Assembly (NCBI GenBank): GCA_030654835.1
Contig: JAURWS010000037.1
Coordinates: 171,764 to 235,763 of the forward strand
Source of the DNA: Gammaproteobacteria bacterium
GTDB lineage: Bacteria; Pseudomonadota; Gammaproteobacteria; Pseudomonadales; Pseudohongiellaceae
Direction: 5' to 3'
DNA length: 64,000 nt
The notes beneath the pieces were generated by a model that worked only from the letters and a program-made list of their open reading frames with translations, was not told the DNA's origin and made no database searches. The position numbers and the translations under genes were made by a program. How positions within the stretch are numbered: position 1 is the stretch's first letter; each line of letters opens with the position of its first letter. Below, one piece after another: positions 38,678 through 53,062 of this stretch.

Positions 38678-41600
38678 ATGATGAGAACTGAAAACACTGC
38701 CCAGGCGGCTCCGGTAAACCCGGTGGCTGGCATCTGCCACCCGGCCTTCGAGTGGATACGCAGTCAGCGCATTCCCACATTGAATGTCGACATGCAGGAG
38801 TTCCGGCATCGCGTTACCGGCGCCCTGCACTTTCACCTGGTTGCCGATGACGTCGAAAATGTTTTTCTAGTAGGCCTGCGTACGGTGCCGATGGACTCCA
38901 CTGGAGTGGCTCACATTCTTGAGCACACAGTGCTGTGTGGCAGCCAGAAATATCCGGTGCGCGATCCGTTCTTCATGATGATCCGGCGCTCGCTCAATAC
39001 CTTCATGAACGCTTTTACCAGCAGCGACTGGACGGCCTATCCGTTTGCCAGCAAGAACCGCAAGGACTTCAACAATCTGCTGGAGGTCTATCTGGATGCG
39101 GTGTTCTTTTCACGTCTGCACGAACTGGACTTCGCACAGGAAGGTCATCGCCTGGAATTCAGCGAGCCGGAAAACCCCGTGAGCGAGCTGCAATTCAAGG
39201 GCGTGGTCTACAACGAGATGAAAGGTGCCATGAGCTCCACCAACTCGATTCTGTGGCACACATTGAGCAAGTATCTGTACCCCACGACCACTTACCACTA
39301 CAACAGCGGCGGCGAACCCGAGCATATTCCCGACCTGAGCTACGCAGACCTCAAAGCCTTCTACGAGACTCATTACCACCCCAGCAATGCCGTGTTCATG
39401 ACCTATGGCGACATCCCGGCCATAGAACACCAGCAGCGCTTCGAGGAGTTGGCGCTGTCGCGTTTCGAGAAGCTCGACATCCACATCAACGTGCGCGATG
39501 AGAAGCGCTACTACGCACCGGTGCGTGTGGAGGAAAGTTACCCGCTGCAGGAAGAAGAGGTCGATGACGTCGACGAAATCAGCAGCAAGAACAAGACTCA
39601 TGTGGTGCTGAGCTGGCTGCTTGGCAAGAGCATCGATCTGAACGACATGTTCCAGGCCCAGCTGCTCTCCAGCGTACTGATGGACAATAGTGCCAGTCCT
39701 CTCATGCAGGTGTTGGAGACATGCGGGCTAGGTTCCTCACCCTCTCCATTGTGCGGACTAGAGGACAGCAACCGCGAAATGAGCTTGATGTGTGGTCTCG
39801 AAGGCTGTGCCAGCGACGCCACGTCAGAGGTCGAGAAGCTGGTGCGCGATACTCTCGTGCGCATTGCCGAACAAGGCATTCCAGAAGAACAGGTCGAAGC
39901 CGCACTGCATCAGTTGGAACTGAATCAGCGCGAGATCACCGGTGACAGCCATCCCTATGGATTGCAGCTGATCATCGCCAGCCTGTCCAGCGCGATCCAT
40001 GGTGGCGATCCAATCAATCTGCTCGACATCGATCCGACGCTGGCCGCCTTGCGCGAACAGATCAAGGACCCCGCTTTCATTCCCGGGCTCATTAAGCGCC
40101 TGTTGATCGACAACCCGCACAACGTCATATTGACGCTGCGTCCGGATACGCAGCTCGCGGAGCGCCAGAGCGCCGGTGAACAGCGCAAGCTGCAGGAAAT
40201 CAAGAACAGCCTGGCCCCGGCAGAAGCGCAGGCCATCGTCGAGCGCAGCAAGAGACTCGCGGAGCGCCAGGAGGCACAGGACGACCCGTCTATTCTGCCC
40301 AAGGTTGGTCTGGAAGACGTGCCTGCCGATCTGCCGCAGCTGACCGCTACCAAGACAGTCATCAAATCCGTGCACCGATCCATGCCCGTGGACTTCTACG
40401 CGCAAGGCACCAACGGTCTGTGCTATCAGCAGGTGGTGGTGGAACTGCCGTCACTGGACGACGAACTGCTGGCACTGCTGCCCTATTACAGCAGCTGCCT
40501 GCCGGAGTTCGGCGTCGGCAAACGCGGCTACGCAGAGGTGCAAACCTGGCAGTCCAGAATCAGCGGAGGCGTCAACTACTACGCCAACATCCGCAGTCAG
40601 ATCAATGACGAGCAGAAGAGCAAGGCCATTCTGGTGCTCTCCAGCAAGGCGTTGCAGAGCAATCACGAGGCGCTTTCCGAGCTGCTCGCCGAGACTTTCA
40701 CGCACTGCCGTTTCGACGAAGCCCAGCGTCTGCGCGAAATCATGGACCAGATCACGGCACGCCGTGACAGCAGCATCACCGGTCAAGGTCACTCGCTGGC
40801 AATGTCGCTGGCCTGCAGCGGCATGAGTCCCAGCGCCCGCCTCAGCCATCAGTTCACCGGGCTTGCCGGCATCAGCACTCTGCGCAATCTGAGCAAGTCG
40901 CTCAAGGTCAGCAAAGAGGCGAAAGCACTTCTGGAGCGCTTTCAGGCCATCCACGAACAGGTTCTGCGTGCTCCGCGCCGCTTCCTGTTGATCGGCGAAG
41001 CGGCGCATCAAGATGACCTGACCAGTACGCTGGAACAGCACTGGAGCCAGCTTGCGGATGTGACAGATGCCACCTCCTCCGGCCTGCAATTGCCGCCGGT
41101 TCGCGAGAAAGTGCGGCAGATCTGGACCACCAACACCCAGGTCAACTTCTGCGCCAAGGCCTATCCGACGGTGCCAGCAAGTCATCCAGACCACGCCACG
41201 CTCACGGTTCTGGGCGGCTTCCTGCGCAACGGATTCCTGCATCGCAGCATTCGTGAGCAAGGTGGCGCCTATGGTGGCGGTGCGGATCAGGATGCCAATT
41301 CCGCAGCCTTCCGTTTCTATTCCTACCGCGATCCGCGCCTGAGCGAAACTCTGAACGACTTCAATCGCGCCATAGAATGGGTGCTGCAGGACACGCACGA
41401 GTGGCGTCAGGTTGAAGAGGCAATCCTCGGTGTCATCAGCGCCATGGACAAGTCTTCCTCGCCAGCCGGCGAGGCAAAACAGGCGTTCTACAACGAGTTG
41501 TTCGGGCGTACCCGCGAGCAGAGACTGGCCTATCGCCGTCAGGTTTTAGCAACTCAGGTCGAAGATCTGCAGCGTGTGGCACTCCTCTATTTACAGCCGG

Positions 41601-41683
41601 AAAAGGCGAGCATTGGAGTGATCAGCAATTCTCAGCAGCTGAAATCAGTGCAAGGCATGGGTCTGGAAGAGTTTTCCATTTAG
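38678..41683 (+). CDS. Insulinase-family M16C metallopeptidase (PreP-like)
   Basis: Large zinc peptidase that degrades peptides inside a closing chamber, related to the presequence protease. The inverted zinc motif is VAHILEHTVLCGS (HxxEH), with the distal Glu in FKGVVYNEMKGAMS. Four M16-type lobes are expected in the 1001 residues. No signal peptide, so cytoplasmic. Starts 31 bp after rapA, so probably one transcript. Confidence 0.92.
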   Translation: MMRTENTAQAAPVNPVAGICHPAFEWIRSQRIPTLNVDMQEFRHRVTGALHFHLVADDVENVFLVGLRTVPMDSTGVAHILEHTVLCGSQKYPVRDPFFMMIRRSLNTFMNAFTSSDWTAYPFASKNRKDFNNLLEVYLDAVFFSRLHELDFAQEGHRLEFSEPENPVSELQFKGVVYNEMKGAMSSTNSILWHTLSKYLYPTTTYHYNSGGEPEHIPDLSYADLKAFYETHYHPSNAVFMTYGDIPAIEHQQRFEELALSRFEKLDIHINVRDEKRYYAPVRVEESYPLQEEEVDDVDEISSKNKTHVVLSWLLGKSIDLNDMFQAQLLSSVLMDNSASPLMQVLETCGLGSSPSPLCGLEDSNREMSLMCGLEGCASDATSEVEKLVRDTLVRIAEQGIPEEQVEAALHQLELNQREITGDSHPYGLQLIIASLSSAIHGGDPINLLDIDPTLAALREQIKDPAFIPGLIKRLLIDNPHNVILTLRPDTQLAERQSAGEQRKLQEIKNSLAPAEAQAIVERSKRLAERQEAQDDPSILPKVGLEDVPADLPQLTATKTVIKSVHRSMPVDFYAQGTNGLCYQQVVVELPSLDDELLALLPYYSSCLPEFGVGKRGYAEVQTWQSRISGGVNYYANIRSQINDEQKSKAILVLSSKALQSNHEALSELLAETFTHCRFDEAQRLREIMDQITARRDSSITGQGHSLAMSLACSGMSPSARLSHQFTGLAGISTLRNLSKSLKVSKEAKALLERFQAIHEQVLRAPRRFLLIGEAAHQDDLTSTLEQHWSQLADVTDATSSGLQLPPVREKVRQIWTTNTQVNFCAKAYPTVPASHPDHATLTVLGGFLRNGFLHRSIREQGGAYGGGADQDANSAAFRFYSYRDPRLSETLNDFNRAIEWVLQDTHEWRQVEEAILGVISAMDKSSSPAGEAKQAFYNELFGRTREQRLAYRRQVLATQVEDLQRVALLYLQPEKASIGVISNSQQLKSVQGMGLEEFSI

Positions 41684-41929
41684 AGTAAATATCTTTTACA
41701 TTCAAACAGATAGATGTTTGTCTGAGGAAAAGGCAGCACCTGCACCATAATGCGTGAAAAATAATTCAAATATTTTTCTACGAAGGTTGGAACTTAGCAG
41801 GAATGGCACAGTCAGACAGTATGTAGGTAGATTGCAGACAAAATTGTGGGTTTTGTTTCATTTTATCTCTCCCTTGATAGTAGTAACTTAAGCCCAACTT
41901 CGGTTGGGCTTTTTTTTATCCGCAGTTTG
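41684..41929. other. Intergenic region with a terminator; possible small RNA
   Basis: About 245 bp between the M16C stop and djlA. No coding ORF. It ends in a strong plus-strand terminator about 210 bp after the M16C stop, which leaves room for either a long 3' untranslated region or a separate small RNA. Confidence 0.4.
41889..41917 (+). terminator. Rho-independent terminator
   Basis: AAGCCCAAC, loop TTCG, GTTGGGCTT followed by a run of T. A very stable UUCG-type tetraloop hairpin. Confidence 0.92.
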
Positions 41930-42727
41930 TCATACCCCACGGTTTGTCATAATAGTTTCGTATGCTGTTTTGATTTCCTGCGTTTTTTTCGTCGCCATTT
42001 CCATCATCTCTTCCGGCAGTCCTTTCGACACCAGCTTGTCCGGATGATGCTGACTCATGAGCTTGCGATAGGCTTTCTTGACCTCGGCCGTGTCGGCATT
42101 TGCAGTAAGACCGAGCACCTTGTAGGCATCGTTGAGTTTCCGCGCCGGCGTCTCGTCAGTGTTGAATCGATACTGCGCGCTCATGCGCATGACGAGCCTG
42201 TCATAGTCCGCCTTGGCGTAGCCGAGACTCGTCGCGATCGACAGCAGCACACGCCGTTCGGCTGGGTCCATTTGCCCGTCAGCCAGTGCCGTGGCGGTGA
42301 GAATCTCCAGAAACATCTGGATCAGATTGCGGCGACGATGGCACTCCAGGCGGAACTGTTCCAGCACCTGAGCATAGGGGAAGTCCGGTTGCTTGCCCTG
42401 TTCGAACAGGCTGACGGCGAGCTTCTTTTGCACCGCCTGTAGCTGCATCTGCCCCATGACCTGCTCGGCCAGCGATATCTCGTCACGGCTGACCTTGCCG
42501 TCGGCCTTGGCGATATAGCCCATCAATGAGAACACTGCCGTGAAGAACGCGGTCTGCACACGCTCGTTCGACTGCGGATCTGCGGCCCCCAGCAGGGCGT
42601 CATTGGCCGTAATGCGGTCCATACCGTTATCGAAGTAATTGCCGACCGCCGCGCCTAGCACCGCACCCAACGGTCCGCCCATCACGAATCCAAACGTCCC
42701 GCCGATCACCTTGCCCCACCAACTCAT
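41930..42727 (-). CDS. djlA: Co-chaperone DjlA (TerB and J domains)
   Basis: Membrane-anchored DnaJ-like protein. The ATG at 42727 (MSWWGKVIGGTFGFVMGG) has GGGAG upstream. A Gly-rich hydrophobic N-terminal segment (GGTFGFVMGGPLGAVLGAAVG) is the characteristic DjlA anchor, followed by a TerB-like domain (about 50-170) and a C-terminal J domain with HPD in MSQHHPDKLVSKG. 265 residues, the usual size. Confidence 0.93.
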   Translation of the reverse strand: MSWWGKVIGGTFGFVMGGPLGAVLGAAVGNYFDNGMDRITANDALLGAADPQSNERVQTAFFTAVFSLMGYIAKADGKVSRDEISLAEQVMGQMQLQAVQKKLAVSLFEQGKQPDFPYAQVLEQFRLECHRRRNLIQMFLEILTATALADGQMDPAERRVLLSIATSLGYAKADYDRLVMRMSAQYRFNTDETPARKLNDAYKVLGLTANADTAEVKKAYRKLMSQHHPDKLVSKGLPEEMMEMATKKTQEIKTAYETIMTNRGV

Positions 42728-42765
42728 ATGCTCACTCCCTTCCAGCCAGTCTCTATTGTTCGTTA

Positions 42766-43374
42766 CTAATTGAGCAGCCTGCCGAACCAGCTCATCTCCA
42801 GATCTGCACGGCATTGCCCCAGTTGCGCCTCATAGCGATCTGCGTTGTTCTGGACGCGGGCGGCCGCATCGAGCAGCCACTGTTTGCCTTCGTAGGTGCG
42901 CCTGTCAAAACCGGTATTGCCTTCGTGATAAGCGAGATACAGGTTGCGGGCGTCGTGCAGGGCGATATTGTTGCGACGATAGCTGTTGGCGTTATACCAG
43001 CCGATGAAATCCACGGCATCCGCGAAGTTGGCGCGCCGGGCGATGAAGTTCCCGGTCGACTCACGATAGTCATCCCAGGTGCTGTCCAGCGCTTGAGGAT
43101 ATCCAAATGCATCGGAGGGACGAACCCATGGAATCACCCACAGCAGCCGGGTGCGTGCCGGTTTGGCGCGGGACTCGAACGCCGATTCCTGATAGATGAA
43201 AGACATGGAGACAGATACGGGCACATTCCAGCGCTGTTCGGTGCGCACGGCGGCTTCGTACCAGGAACGGCGGTCCTCGAACATGTCGCACACGTTCGTC
43301 ACGTTGCGCGGCTGGCTGCTGAGGCAGCCGGTCAGGGTCAGCAGCAGGGCCAACAGTATGGGGCGATGCATCAT
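42766..43374 (-). CDS. Lipoprotein with transglycosylase SLT-like domain
   Basis: A 202-residue lipoprotein: signal peptide with lipobox LTGC at about 14-17. The mature part resembles soluble lytic transglycosylases: the catalytic Glu candidate is in SMSFIYQESAFESRAKP, followed by GYPQALDSTWDDY and FIGWYNANSYRRN. It would cut peptidoglycan from the membrane side. Between ligA and djlA. Confidence 0.8.
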   Translation of the reverse strand: MMHRPILLALLLTLTGCLSSQPRNVTNVCDMFEDRRSWYEAAVRTEQRWNVPVSVSMSFIYQESAFESRAKPARTRLLWVIPWVRPSDAFGYPQALDSTWDDYRESTGNFIARRANFADAVDFIGWYNANSYRRNNIALHDARNLYLAYHEGNTGFDRRTYEGKQWLLDAAARVQNNADRYEAQLGQCRADLEMSWFGRLLN

Positions 43375-43392
43375 ATTTATTTCAACACCTCA

Positions 43393-47591
<4,199 letters not shown>

Positions 47592-47675
47592 AACAAAACT
47601 CAGTCCTAATAAATGCAGAAAGCGTTAATTTAATTGGTTTTATAACTCAAACATGTGTCTGAACGAAAGCCCCGC

Positions 47676-47747
47676 CCTGTGGGAGCGGGCCTGCCCGCGA
47701 TAGGTCTTGAAAATCAAAAGCATCGCGTGCAGGCACGCTCCCACAGG
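47676..47747. repeat. REP doublet 4, abutting the smc stop
   Basis: A hybrid pair: the left arm is the GGGCCTGCCCGC subtype, the right arm the GTGCAGGCACGC subtype. The smc stop codon (47748-47750) follows immediately. Confidence 0.9.
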
Positions 47748-50700
47748 TTACATCGCGGCCAGCTCGGCGGCCTCGGCGATGTCGACGGCCACAATGCGCG
47801 ACACGCCCGGCTCGTGCATCGTCACGCCCAGCAACTGGTTGGCCATTTCCATGGTCAGCTTGTTGTGGGTGATGAAGACAAACTGCACCGATTCCGACAT
47901 TTCCTTCACCAAACGCGCGTAACGGCCCACGTTGGCATCGTCCAGCGGCGCGTCCACTTCGTCCAGCATACAGAACGGCGACGGGTTAAGCTGGAAAATC
48001 GAGAAAACCAGCGCAATTGCCGTCATGGCCTTCTCACCACCGGAAAGCAGGTGGATGGTGCTGTTCTTCTTGCCGGGCGGCCGCGCCATGATTGCCACCC
48101 CGGTATCGAGCAGGTCTTCGCCCGTCATGTCCAGATAAGCGTGGCCGCCTCCGAACACCTTGGGGAACAGCTCCTGCAGCCCAGCGTTGATCTTGTCGAA
48201 GGTCTCCTTGAAGCGGGTACGAGTCTCTTTATCGATCTTGCGGATGGCATTTTCGAGCGTCGTCAGCGCGCGCTCCAGATCGTCGTTTTGCGAGTCCAGA
48301 TACACCTTGCGCTCGGACTGCTGCTTGTATTCGTCGATGGCGGCGAGGTTGATCGCCCCAAGGCGCTGAATGCGCTGCGCAATCGCGGCCAGTTCGTTTT
48401 CACAGGTGGCCTGATCCAGATCTTCCGGCAGGTTCGCCAGCACCGTCTGCAGATCGTATTTGCTGTCCACCAGCTGCTGCGCCAGCGCCTCACGCTTGAC
48501 CAGATCGCCCTCGCATTTGAGGCGGTGCTCCATCAGCTGTTCGCGCAACACGCCAGCCCCGCGTTCGAACTGGGCGCGCTGCTGCTCCAGACCGCGCAGC
48601 GTATGTTCGTTGCCATCGGCACGCGCCTTGGCGGCGGTCAGCTGGTCTTCCACTTCGAGACGCTTCTGCAGCTGCATCTCCAGCTCGGCGCGCTTCATCT
48701 CCAGCGGGGAATCGGAGTCGGCCAGCTGCCGACTCAAGGACTCGATGCGCTCCTTGGCGCGCTGCACCTGGGAAGCCATGCGGTCCAGCGTGTCGCGCAC
48801 GGACTTGAGCTGGGAATTCAATGACTGCTGCTGCAGCGCCAGATGGTGCGCCACATCTTTATCATGCCGCGCTTTCTGGCGCGCCTGATCCAGCCGCTCG
48901 CGCCGCTCGTCGCGCTGTTGCAGCAGAATCTCCTTGCGCTCGGTGTCCTCTTCCATGGCATCCAGCGCGCTCTGCAGGTTGGAGCGGGCCAGAGCTGTAT
49001 TTTCTTCTTCGGTGACCAGCTGCTTGGTCAGCTCGTCCAGCTCGTGCTGCAGCCGCTCGCGGCGCAGGTTGTTCTGCTCGACCTTCATCAGGCGGGCGCC
49101 AAGCTGCGATTTCTGCTCGCTGTACTGCCGTGCTGTCTGGGCGATCTGGCGCTGAACGTCTTCGCGCCGCGACTCGATATCACGTAAAGTCTGGCGGCTA
49201 AGTGCTTGTGCCTCCAGCAATTCATCCACGCGAGACTGCTGCAAAGCGATGTTCTCTTCGAGGCGTGTGATCTCGCCCTTGCGTTCCAGCAGACCGGCCT
49301 TCTCGTCGGCGGCCTTGCGTACGCGAATCCAGGATTTGCCGAGCCACACGCCCTGCCGGGTGACAATCGACTCACCCGCAGTCAGGCTGGCACGCAGGCT
49401 CAGGGCCGCTGGCAGATCGTCGGCGACATAGATGCCAGCGAGCAGCGCGGCGCTGTCCCAGCTCGATTCAATTTTGGCGCTCAGCAACACGCGCCCCGAC
49501 ACAGTGGACGGTTTGTCACTGACCACGCCCATGTCCACCAGCGACAACAGCCCGGCAGGCAGCTCTTTGAGCAAAGTCTCGACATTGTCGATATTCTCGA
49601 CACAGATACTCTGCAGGTAGTCGCCGAGCACGGCTTCCACCGCAGACTCATAGCCGCTACTGACGCGAATGCTCTCGCCGAGCCGCTTGTGCTGGCTGAG
49701 GTTGCGGCTCTGCAGCCAGCGATTCAGCCCCTCGTTGTTGCGCCCAAGTGCGGCCTTCTGCAATGCCTCCAGCGACGCAGCGCGGCCCTTCAGGCTCTGC
49801 AGCTCGCTGCGCGCGCGGTCCAGATCACTGGCGATGGTCTGCACGCGGCTGCGCTCTTCTTCTATCTCGTCGGCCAGCTCGCTGTTGCTGGACTGATGCA
49901 ACTCCAACTGTTCTTCCAGATGCGAGACCTGAATCGACAGCTCGTCGATGACATCCTGCTCCGGGTTGTCGCCCAGCGCCTTCTTCTCCTCCTGCAGGCG
50001 GGCCTTGCGATCCAGGCCGCGCTCCACGATCTTCTCCAGCTGCTGGATGCGTGATTGTTCGACTTCGGCGATCTGACGCGGCTCTTCGGCACGGCGATTG
50101 AACTCGTCCCATTCCTGCTGCCACTGCAACATGCGCTCGTCGGCTTCCTCCAGCGCGAACGCGGACTCCTCTTCCACGGCCTGCGCCTCTTCCAGCTTCG
50201 GCTCGACGATGCGCAATTCCGCTTCCAGCGAGGCCACCTTGCTGACGTCCGACTCCAGCTCGCCCTGCGTCACACCGAAGCCTTGCTGGGTCTCGGCCAG
50301 GTCGCGTTTGAGCTGGCTGACGCGCTCAATGTGGTGCTCGATGGATTGTTCGATACGGGCGATGTCGCTGCCCAAGCTGTAGTAACGGCCCTGAATCTCG
50401 CTCAGCTGGTCGTTGAATTCGGAGTTGTCGACCAGGTGCTTCTCGATCTGGGCGTCGATCGAGCGCTGCTGCGCGATCGTCGCCTCGATGCGGATCTCCA
50501 GCTCCCCGACGGCGGCCTGTTTGATTTGCAGCTCATCATTGAGCGCCTTCCAGCGCAGCGCGCTGTGCTGCGCGGTCATCGCCCGCTCCTGCTGCTTGAA
50601 CTCGCCGTATTTCTCGGCGGCCTGCGCCTGACGGTGCAGATGCTGCAGTTGGCGACCGAGTTCGTCGCGCAGGTCGGTCAGGCGTTCGAGGTTTTCGCGG

Positions 50701-51260
50701 GTACGTTTGATGCGGTTCTCGGTCTCGCGGCGGCGCTCCTTGTACTTGGAGATGCCGGCGGCTTCCTCGATGAAGATGCGCAGGTCTTCGGGGCGCGACT
50801 CGATCAGCCGCGACACCATGCCCTGCTCGATGATGGAGTAACTGCGCGGACCCAGGCCGGTGCCAAGGAAGATGTCGGTGATGTCGCGGCGGCGGCACTT
50901 GATGCCGTTGAGCATGTACCCGGACTGGCCGTCGCGGGACACTTTGCGCTTGATGGATATCTCGTTGTACTGGGCGTATTCGCCCTTGATGCGGTTGTCA
51001 CTGTTGTCGAACACCAGCTCGATGCTGGCCTGCCCCACCGGCTTGCGCCCACCAGAACCGTTGAAAATAACGTCGGTCATGTTCTCGCCGCGCAGGTTCT
51101 TCGCAGAGCTTTCCCCCATCACCCAGCGCACGGCATCGATGATGTTGGATTTGCCGCAGCCATTGGGCCCGACCACCGCACACAGATTGCTGGGAAAATT
51201 TACCGTAGTGGGATCAACGAAGGACTTGAAACCGGCTAATTTGATACATTTCAAACGCAT
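47748..51260 (-). CDS. smc: Chromosome partition protein Smc
   Basis: Structural maintenance of chromosomes ATPase. The ATG at 51260 begins MRLKCIKLAGFKSFVDPTTV. Walker A GPNGCGKSNIIDAVRWVMGE near residue 32, long coiled coils, a hinge at about 510-660, then the coil back to the ABC signature LLSGGEKAMTAIALVF and Walker B FCMLDEVDAPLDDAN. 1170 residues, the usual size. First gene of smc-zipA-ligA. No ScpA/B in the window. Confidence 0.96.
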   Translation of the reverse strand: MRLKCIKLAGFKSFVDPTTVNFPSNLCAVVGPNGCGKSNIIDAVRWVMGESSAKNLRGENMTDVIFNGSGGRKPVGQASIELVFDNSDNRIKGEYAQYNEISIKRKVSRDGQSGYMLNGIKCRRRDITDIFLGTGLGPRSYSIIEQGMVSRLIESRPEDLRIFIEEAAGISKYKERRRETENRIKRTRENLERLTDLRDELGRQLQHLHRQAQAAEKYGEFKQQERAMTAQHSALRWKALNDELQIKQAAVGELEIRIEATIAQQRSIDAQIEKHLVDNSEFNDQLSEIQGRYYSLGSDIARIEQSIEHHIERVSQLKRDLAETQQGFGVTQGELESDVSKVASLEAELRIVEPKLEEAQAVEEESAFALEEADERMLQWQQEWDEFNRRAEEPRQIAEVEQSRIQQLEKIVERGLDRKARLQEEKKALGDNPEQDVIDELSIQVSHLEEQLELHQSSNSELADEIEEERSRVQTIASDLDRARSELQSLKGRAASLEALQKAALGRNNEGLNRWLQSRNLSQHKRLGESIRVSSGYESAVEAVLGDYLQSICVENIDNVETLLKELPAGLLSLVDMGVVSDKPSTVSGRVLLSAKIESSWDSAALLAGIYVADDLPAALSLRASLTAGESIVTRQGVWLGKSWIRVRKAADEKAGLLERKGEITRLEENIALQQSRVDELLEAQALSRQTLRDIESRREDVQRQIAQTARQYSEQKSQLGARLMKVEQNNLRRERLQHELDELTKQLVTEEENTALARSNLQSALDAMEEDTERKEILLQQRDERRERLDQARQKARHDKDVAHHLALQQQSLNSQLKSVRDTLDRMASQVQRAKERIESLSRQLADSDSPLEMKRAELEMQLQKRLEVEDQLTAAKARADGNEHTLRGLEQQRAQFERGAGVLREQLMEHRLKCEGDLVKREALAQQLVDSKYDLQTVLANLPEDLDQATCENELAAIAQRIQRLGAINLAAIDEYKQQSERKVYLDSQNDDLERALTTLENAIRKIDKETRTRFKETFDKINAGLQELFPKVFGGGHAYLDMTGEDLLDTGVAIMARPPGKKNSTIHLLSGGEKAMTAIALVFSIFQLNPSPFCMLDEVDAPLDDANVGRYARLVKEMSESVQFVFITHNKLTMEMANQLLGVTMHEPGVSRIVAVDIAEAAELAAM

Positions 51261-51517
51261 GAAAGACTCTGTTATTAGCGCCACGAAATCAGTGAGATAC
51301 AGAAGATTTCGGAGACTTTTAATGAGGTTGCGCCTGAGGGCTTTTTATAAGGCTCTTTGGAGGGCTCTTCCGAGAGCATCAGGGCGCGGGTAAGTTTATC
51401 CGATATGGCGCGGAGAATGACACAAAAAAATCCCCGCGCCGCGCGGCTGGACAACGAATGCCGTTGTCACTAAGCTCGCCCATCAACGCTTTTACTGTCT
51501 CGGTGGCTATCAATTTT

Positions 51518-52663
51518 ATGATCAACATACTTCGCTCCAGGAAATCCCGCCTCGCTCTGACCTTCCCCTCTTTGCTGATCGCCGTCGGCGCCAGCGGCAC
51601 GCTTCAGGCGGACACCCCGCTGGGCTGGATGAACTCGGATCATCTGAGCGCCTACACACCGGGCGCCATGAAGCTGGAACTCACAGGCAGTGTATTGGCC
51701 GTCAACGACACCATCGACTTCCTGGACATCCGCGATGATTTGCTGGCAGGAACGCGTCAACTGCAGGGAGATAGCGGAGACTTGGACGGAGAGCGCGCCG
51801 AGATTCAGTTTGGAATCACGTCATACCTGAGCGCCTTTTACCGGCGCCAGCAACAAGCATTGTCCTTGGATCTGGGAGAAGTGAAATCCATAAATCTGCT
51901 TGCGATTGACGATGCCTTGGAGACGACCAGCACGGCCTACGGACTGAAGTGGAACTTCTACGAATCGGGCTATTTCGACAACGCCCGCTCCTGGTATGCA
52001 GCGAGCCTTGAGATCACCCGCACAGAAAACAACACCGATAATTTCGAAGGCACACTGGACCGGATCACCTTGAACGGGGATACCAGTGTCGTGTTTACCA
52101 AGCCACAGACTTTCCGCGTCGACAACATGGAAGACGAAGGCTGGCAGGCACGCTTGCTGTACAGCTTTCCGATGGGTAACGCTCTCACCACCAGTGTGTG
52201 GGCGGGATATGCGGAAACCGAGGCCACCTCGGGAACTGACTCCGATATGACCGCCGCCTTCCTGGCTGCGGCGTTCAGACAAAAATTCACCGTGGAAGAT
52301 CAGCAGGCCCTGATTGGAGCCGGGCTTAACTGGCAAGTGACACCTCGCATGCCTCTGCAATTAAGTTACGAATATATTCGCATTACCAACAGCGACGTCA
52401 CGGCAGTAGTCAATCCCTCCAATGTACTATTGCCTTCCTTTCTTCAGGCCAATAACGTCAGCACCATCGATGTCAGTGCTAATCACACCCTGCGCGGCAG
52501 CCTGACCTTCTGGGTTACCCCCAAGTTTAATGTCAGCCTGACAGGTAAATTATTCAGCAACCAATTTCGAGGGGTAATCCCGCACTTTGATAACCCTCTG
52601 AGCGGATCGTTTTCAGAGAAACCGTATGGCTACGCAGGCATCCAGATAGGTCTGCAGATTTAA
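51518..52663 (+). CDS. Outer-membrane beta-barrel protein of unknown function
   Basis: 381 residues from the ATG at 51518. Signal peptide MINILRSRKSRLALTFPSLLIAVGASGTLQAD. The mature part alternates strands with turns (AMKLELTGSVLAVND, YGLKWNFYESGYF, WQARLLYSFPMG, SVWAGYAETEA, LSYEYIRITNSD, FNVSLTGKLFSNQ) and ends YGYAGIQIGLQI, which suggests a barrel. No known family recognised. Divergent from smc. Confidence 0.65.
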   Translation: MINILRSRKSRLALTFPSLLIAVGASGTLQADTPLGWMNSDHLSAYTPGAMKLELTGSVLAVNDTIDFLDIRDDLLAGTRQLQGDSGDLDGERAEIQFGITSYLSAFYRRQQQALSLDLGEVKSINLLAIDDALETTSTAYGLKWNFYESGYFDNARSWYAASLEITRTENNTDNFEGTLDRITLNGDTSVVFTKPQTFRVDNMEDEGWQARLLYSFPMGNALTTSVWAGYAETEATSGTDSDMTAAFLAAAFRQKFTVEDQQALIGAGLNWQVTPRMPLQLSYEYIRITNSDVTAVVNPSNVLLPSFLQANNVSTIDVSANHTLRGSLTFWVTPKFNVSLTGKLFSNQFRGVIPHFDNPLSGSFSEKPYGYAGIQIGLQI

Positions 52664-53062
52664 AACGCATTGGCTCTCTGCCGGGGCATGAGGCAGCGGC
52701 GAGCACGCTTAGAGTGCGTTCGTAGTGGAAATACGCCACACATCAGGGCTGTTTTTGAGCATAAACTTCGTATTGGGGCAATGGCACATTTTATGCTGAA
52801 GTTTTACATACAAGCACTGTATGGCATCACCTGGACAAAAGCTGACCGATCGTGATTAAAAGTTTCAATGAAATTCAACAAACTACTGGCAAATGCGGGC
52901 GTGTTTTACTACCATCCCGTGCAGAATACCCGCTTGAGAACCGTCGCGTGAGCGCGATTAGCATAAAAAGCGTGTACTGCCTCACACTTTGCCTGACATT
53001 GTCATTCGGAAGTCACAAAAAAACTTTAGGCTAGAAACCAACGGAAATTGAGGGAATAAAAA
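52664..53062. other. Intergenic region before the 855-residue protein gene
   Basis: About 400 bp with no coding ORF that I trust and no REP. The last 20 bases before the ATG at 53063 carry GAGGGAATAAAAA, a good ribosome site. Confidence 0.4.

Noticed and set aside
50055..51239. 394-codon plus-strand frame opposite smc
   Set aside because: Shadow of the smc coiled-coil coding strand; smc itself is unmistakable.
52852..53034. 60-codon frame before the 855-residue protein
   Set aside because: No ribosome site, low coding character.
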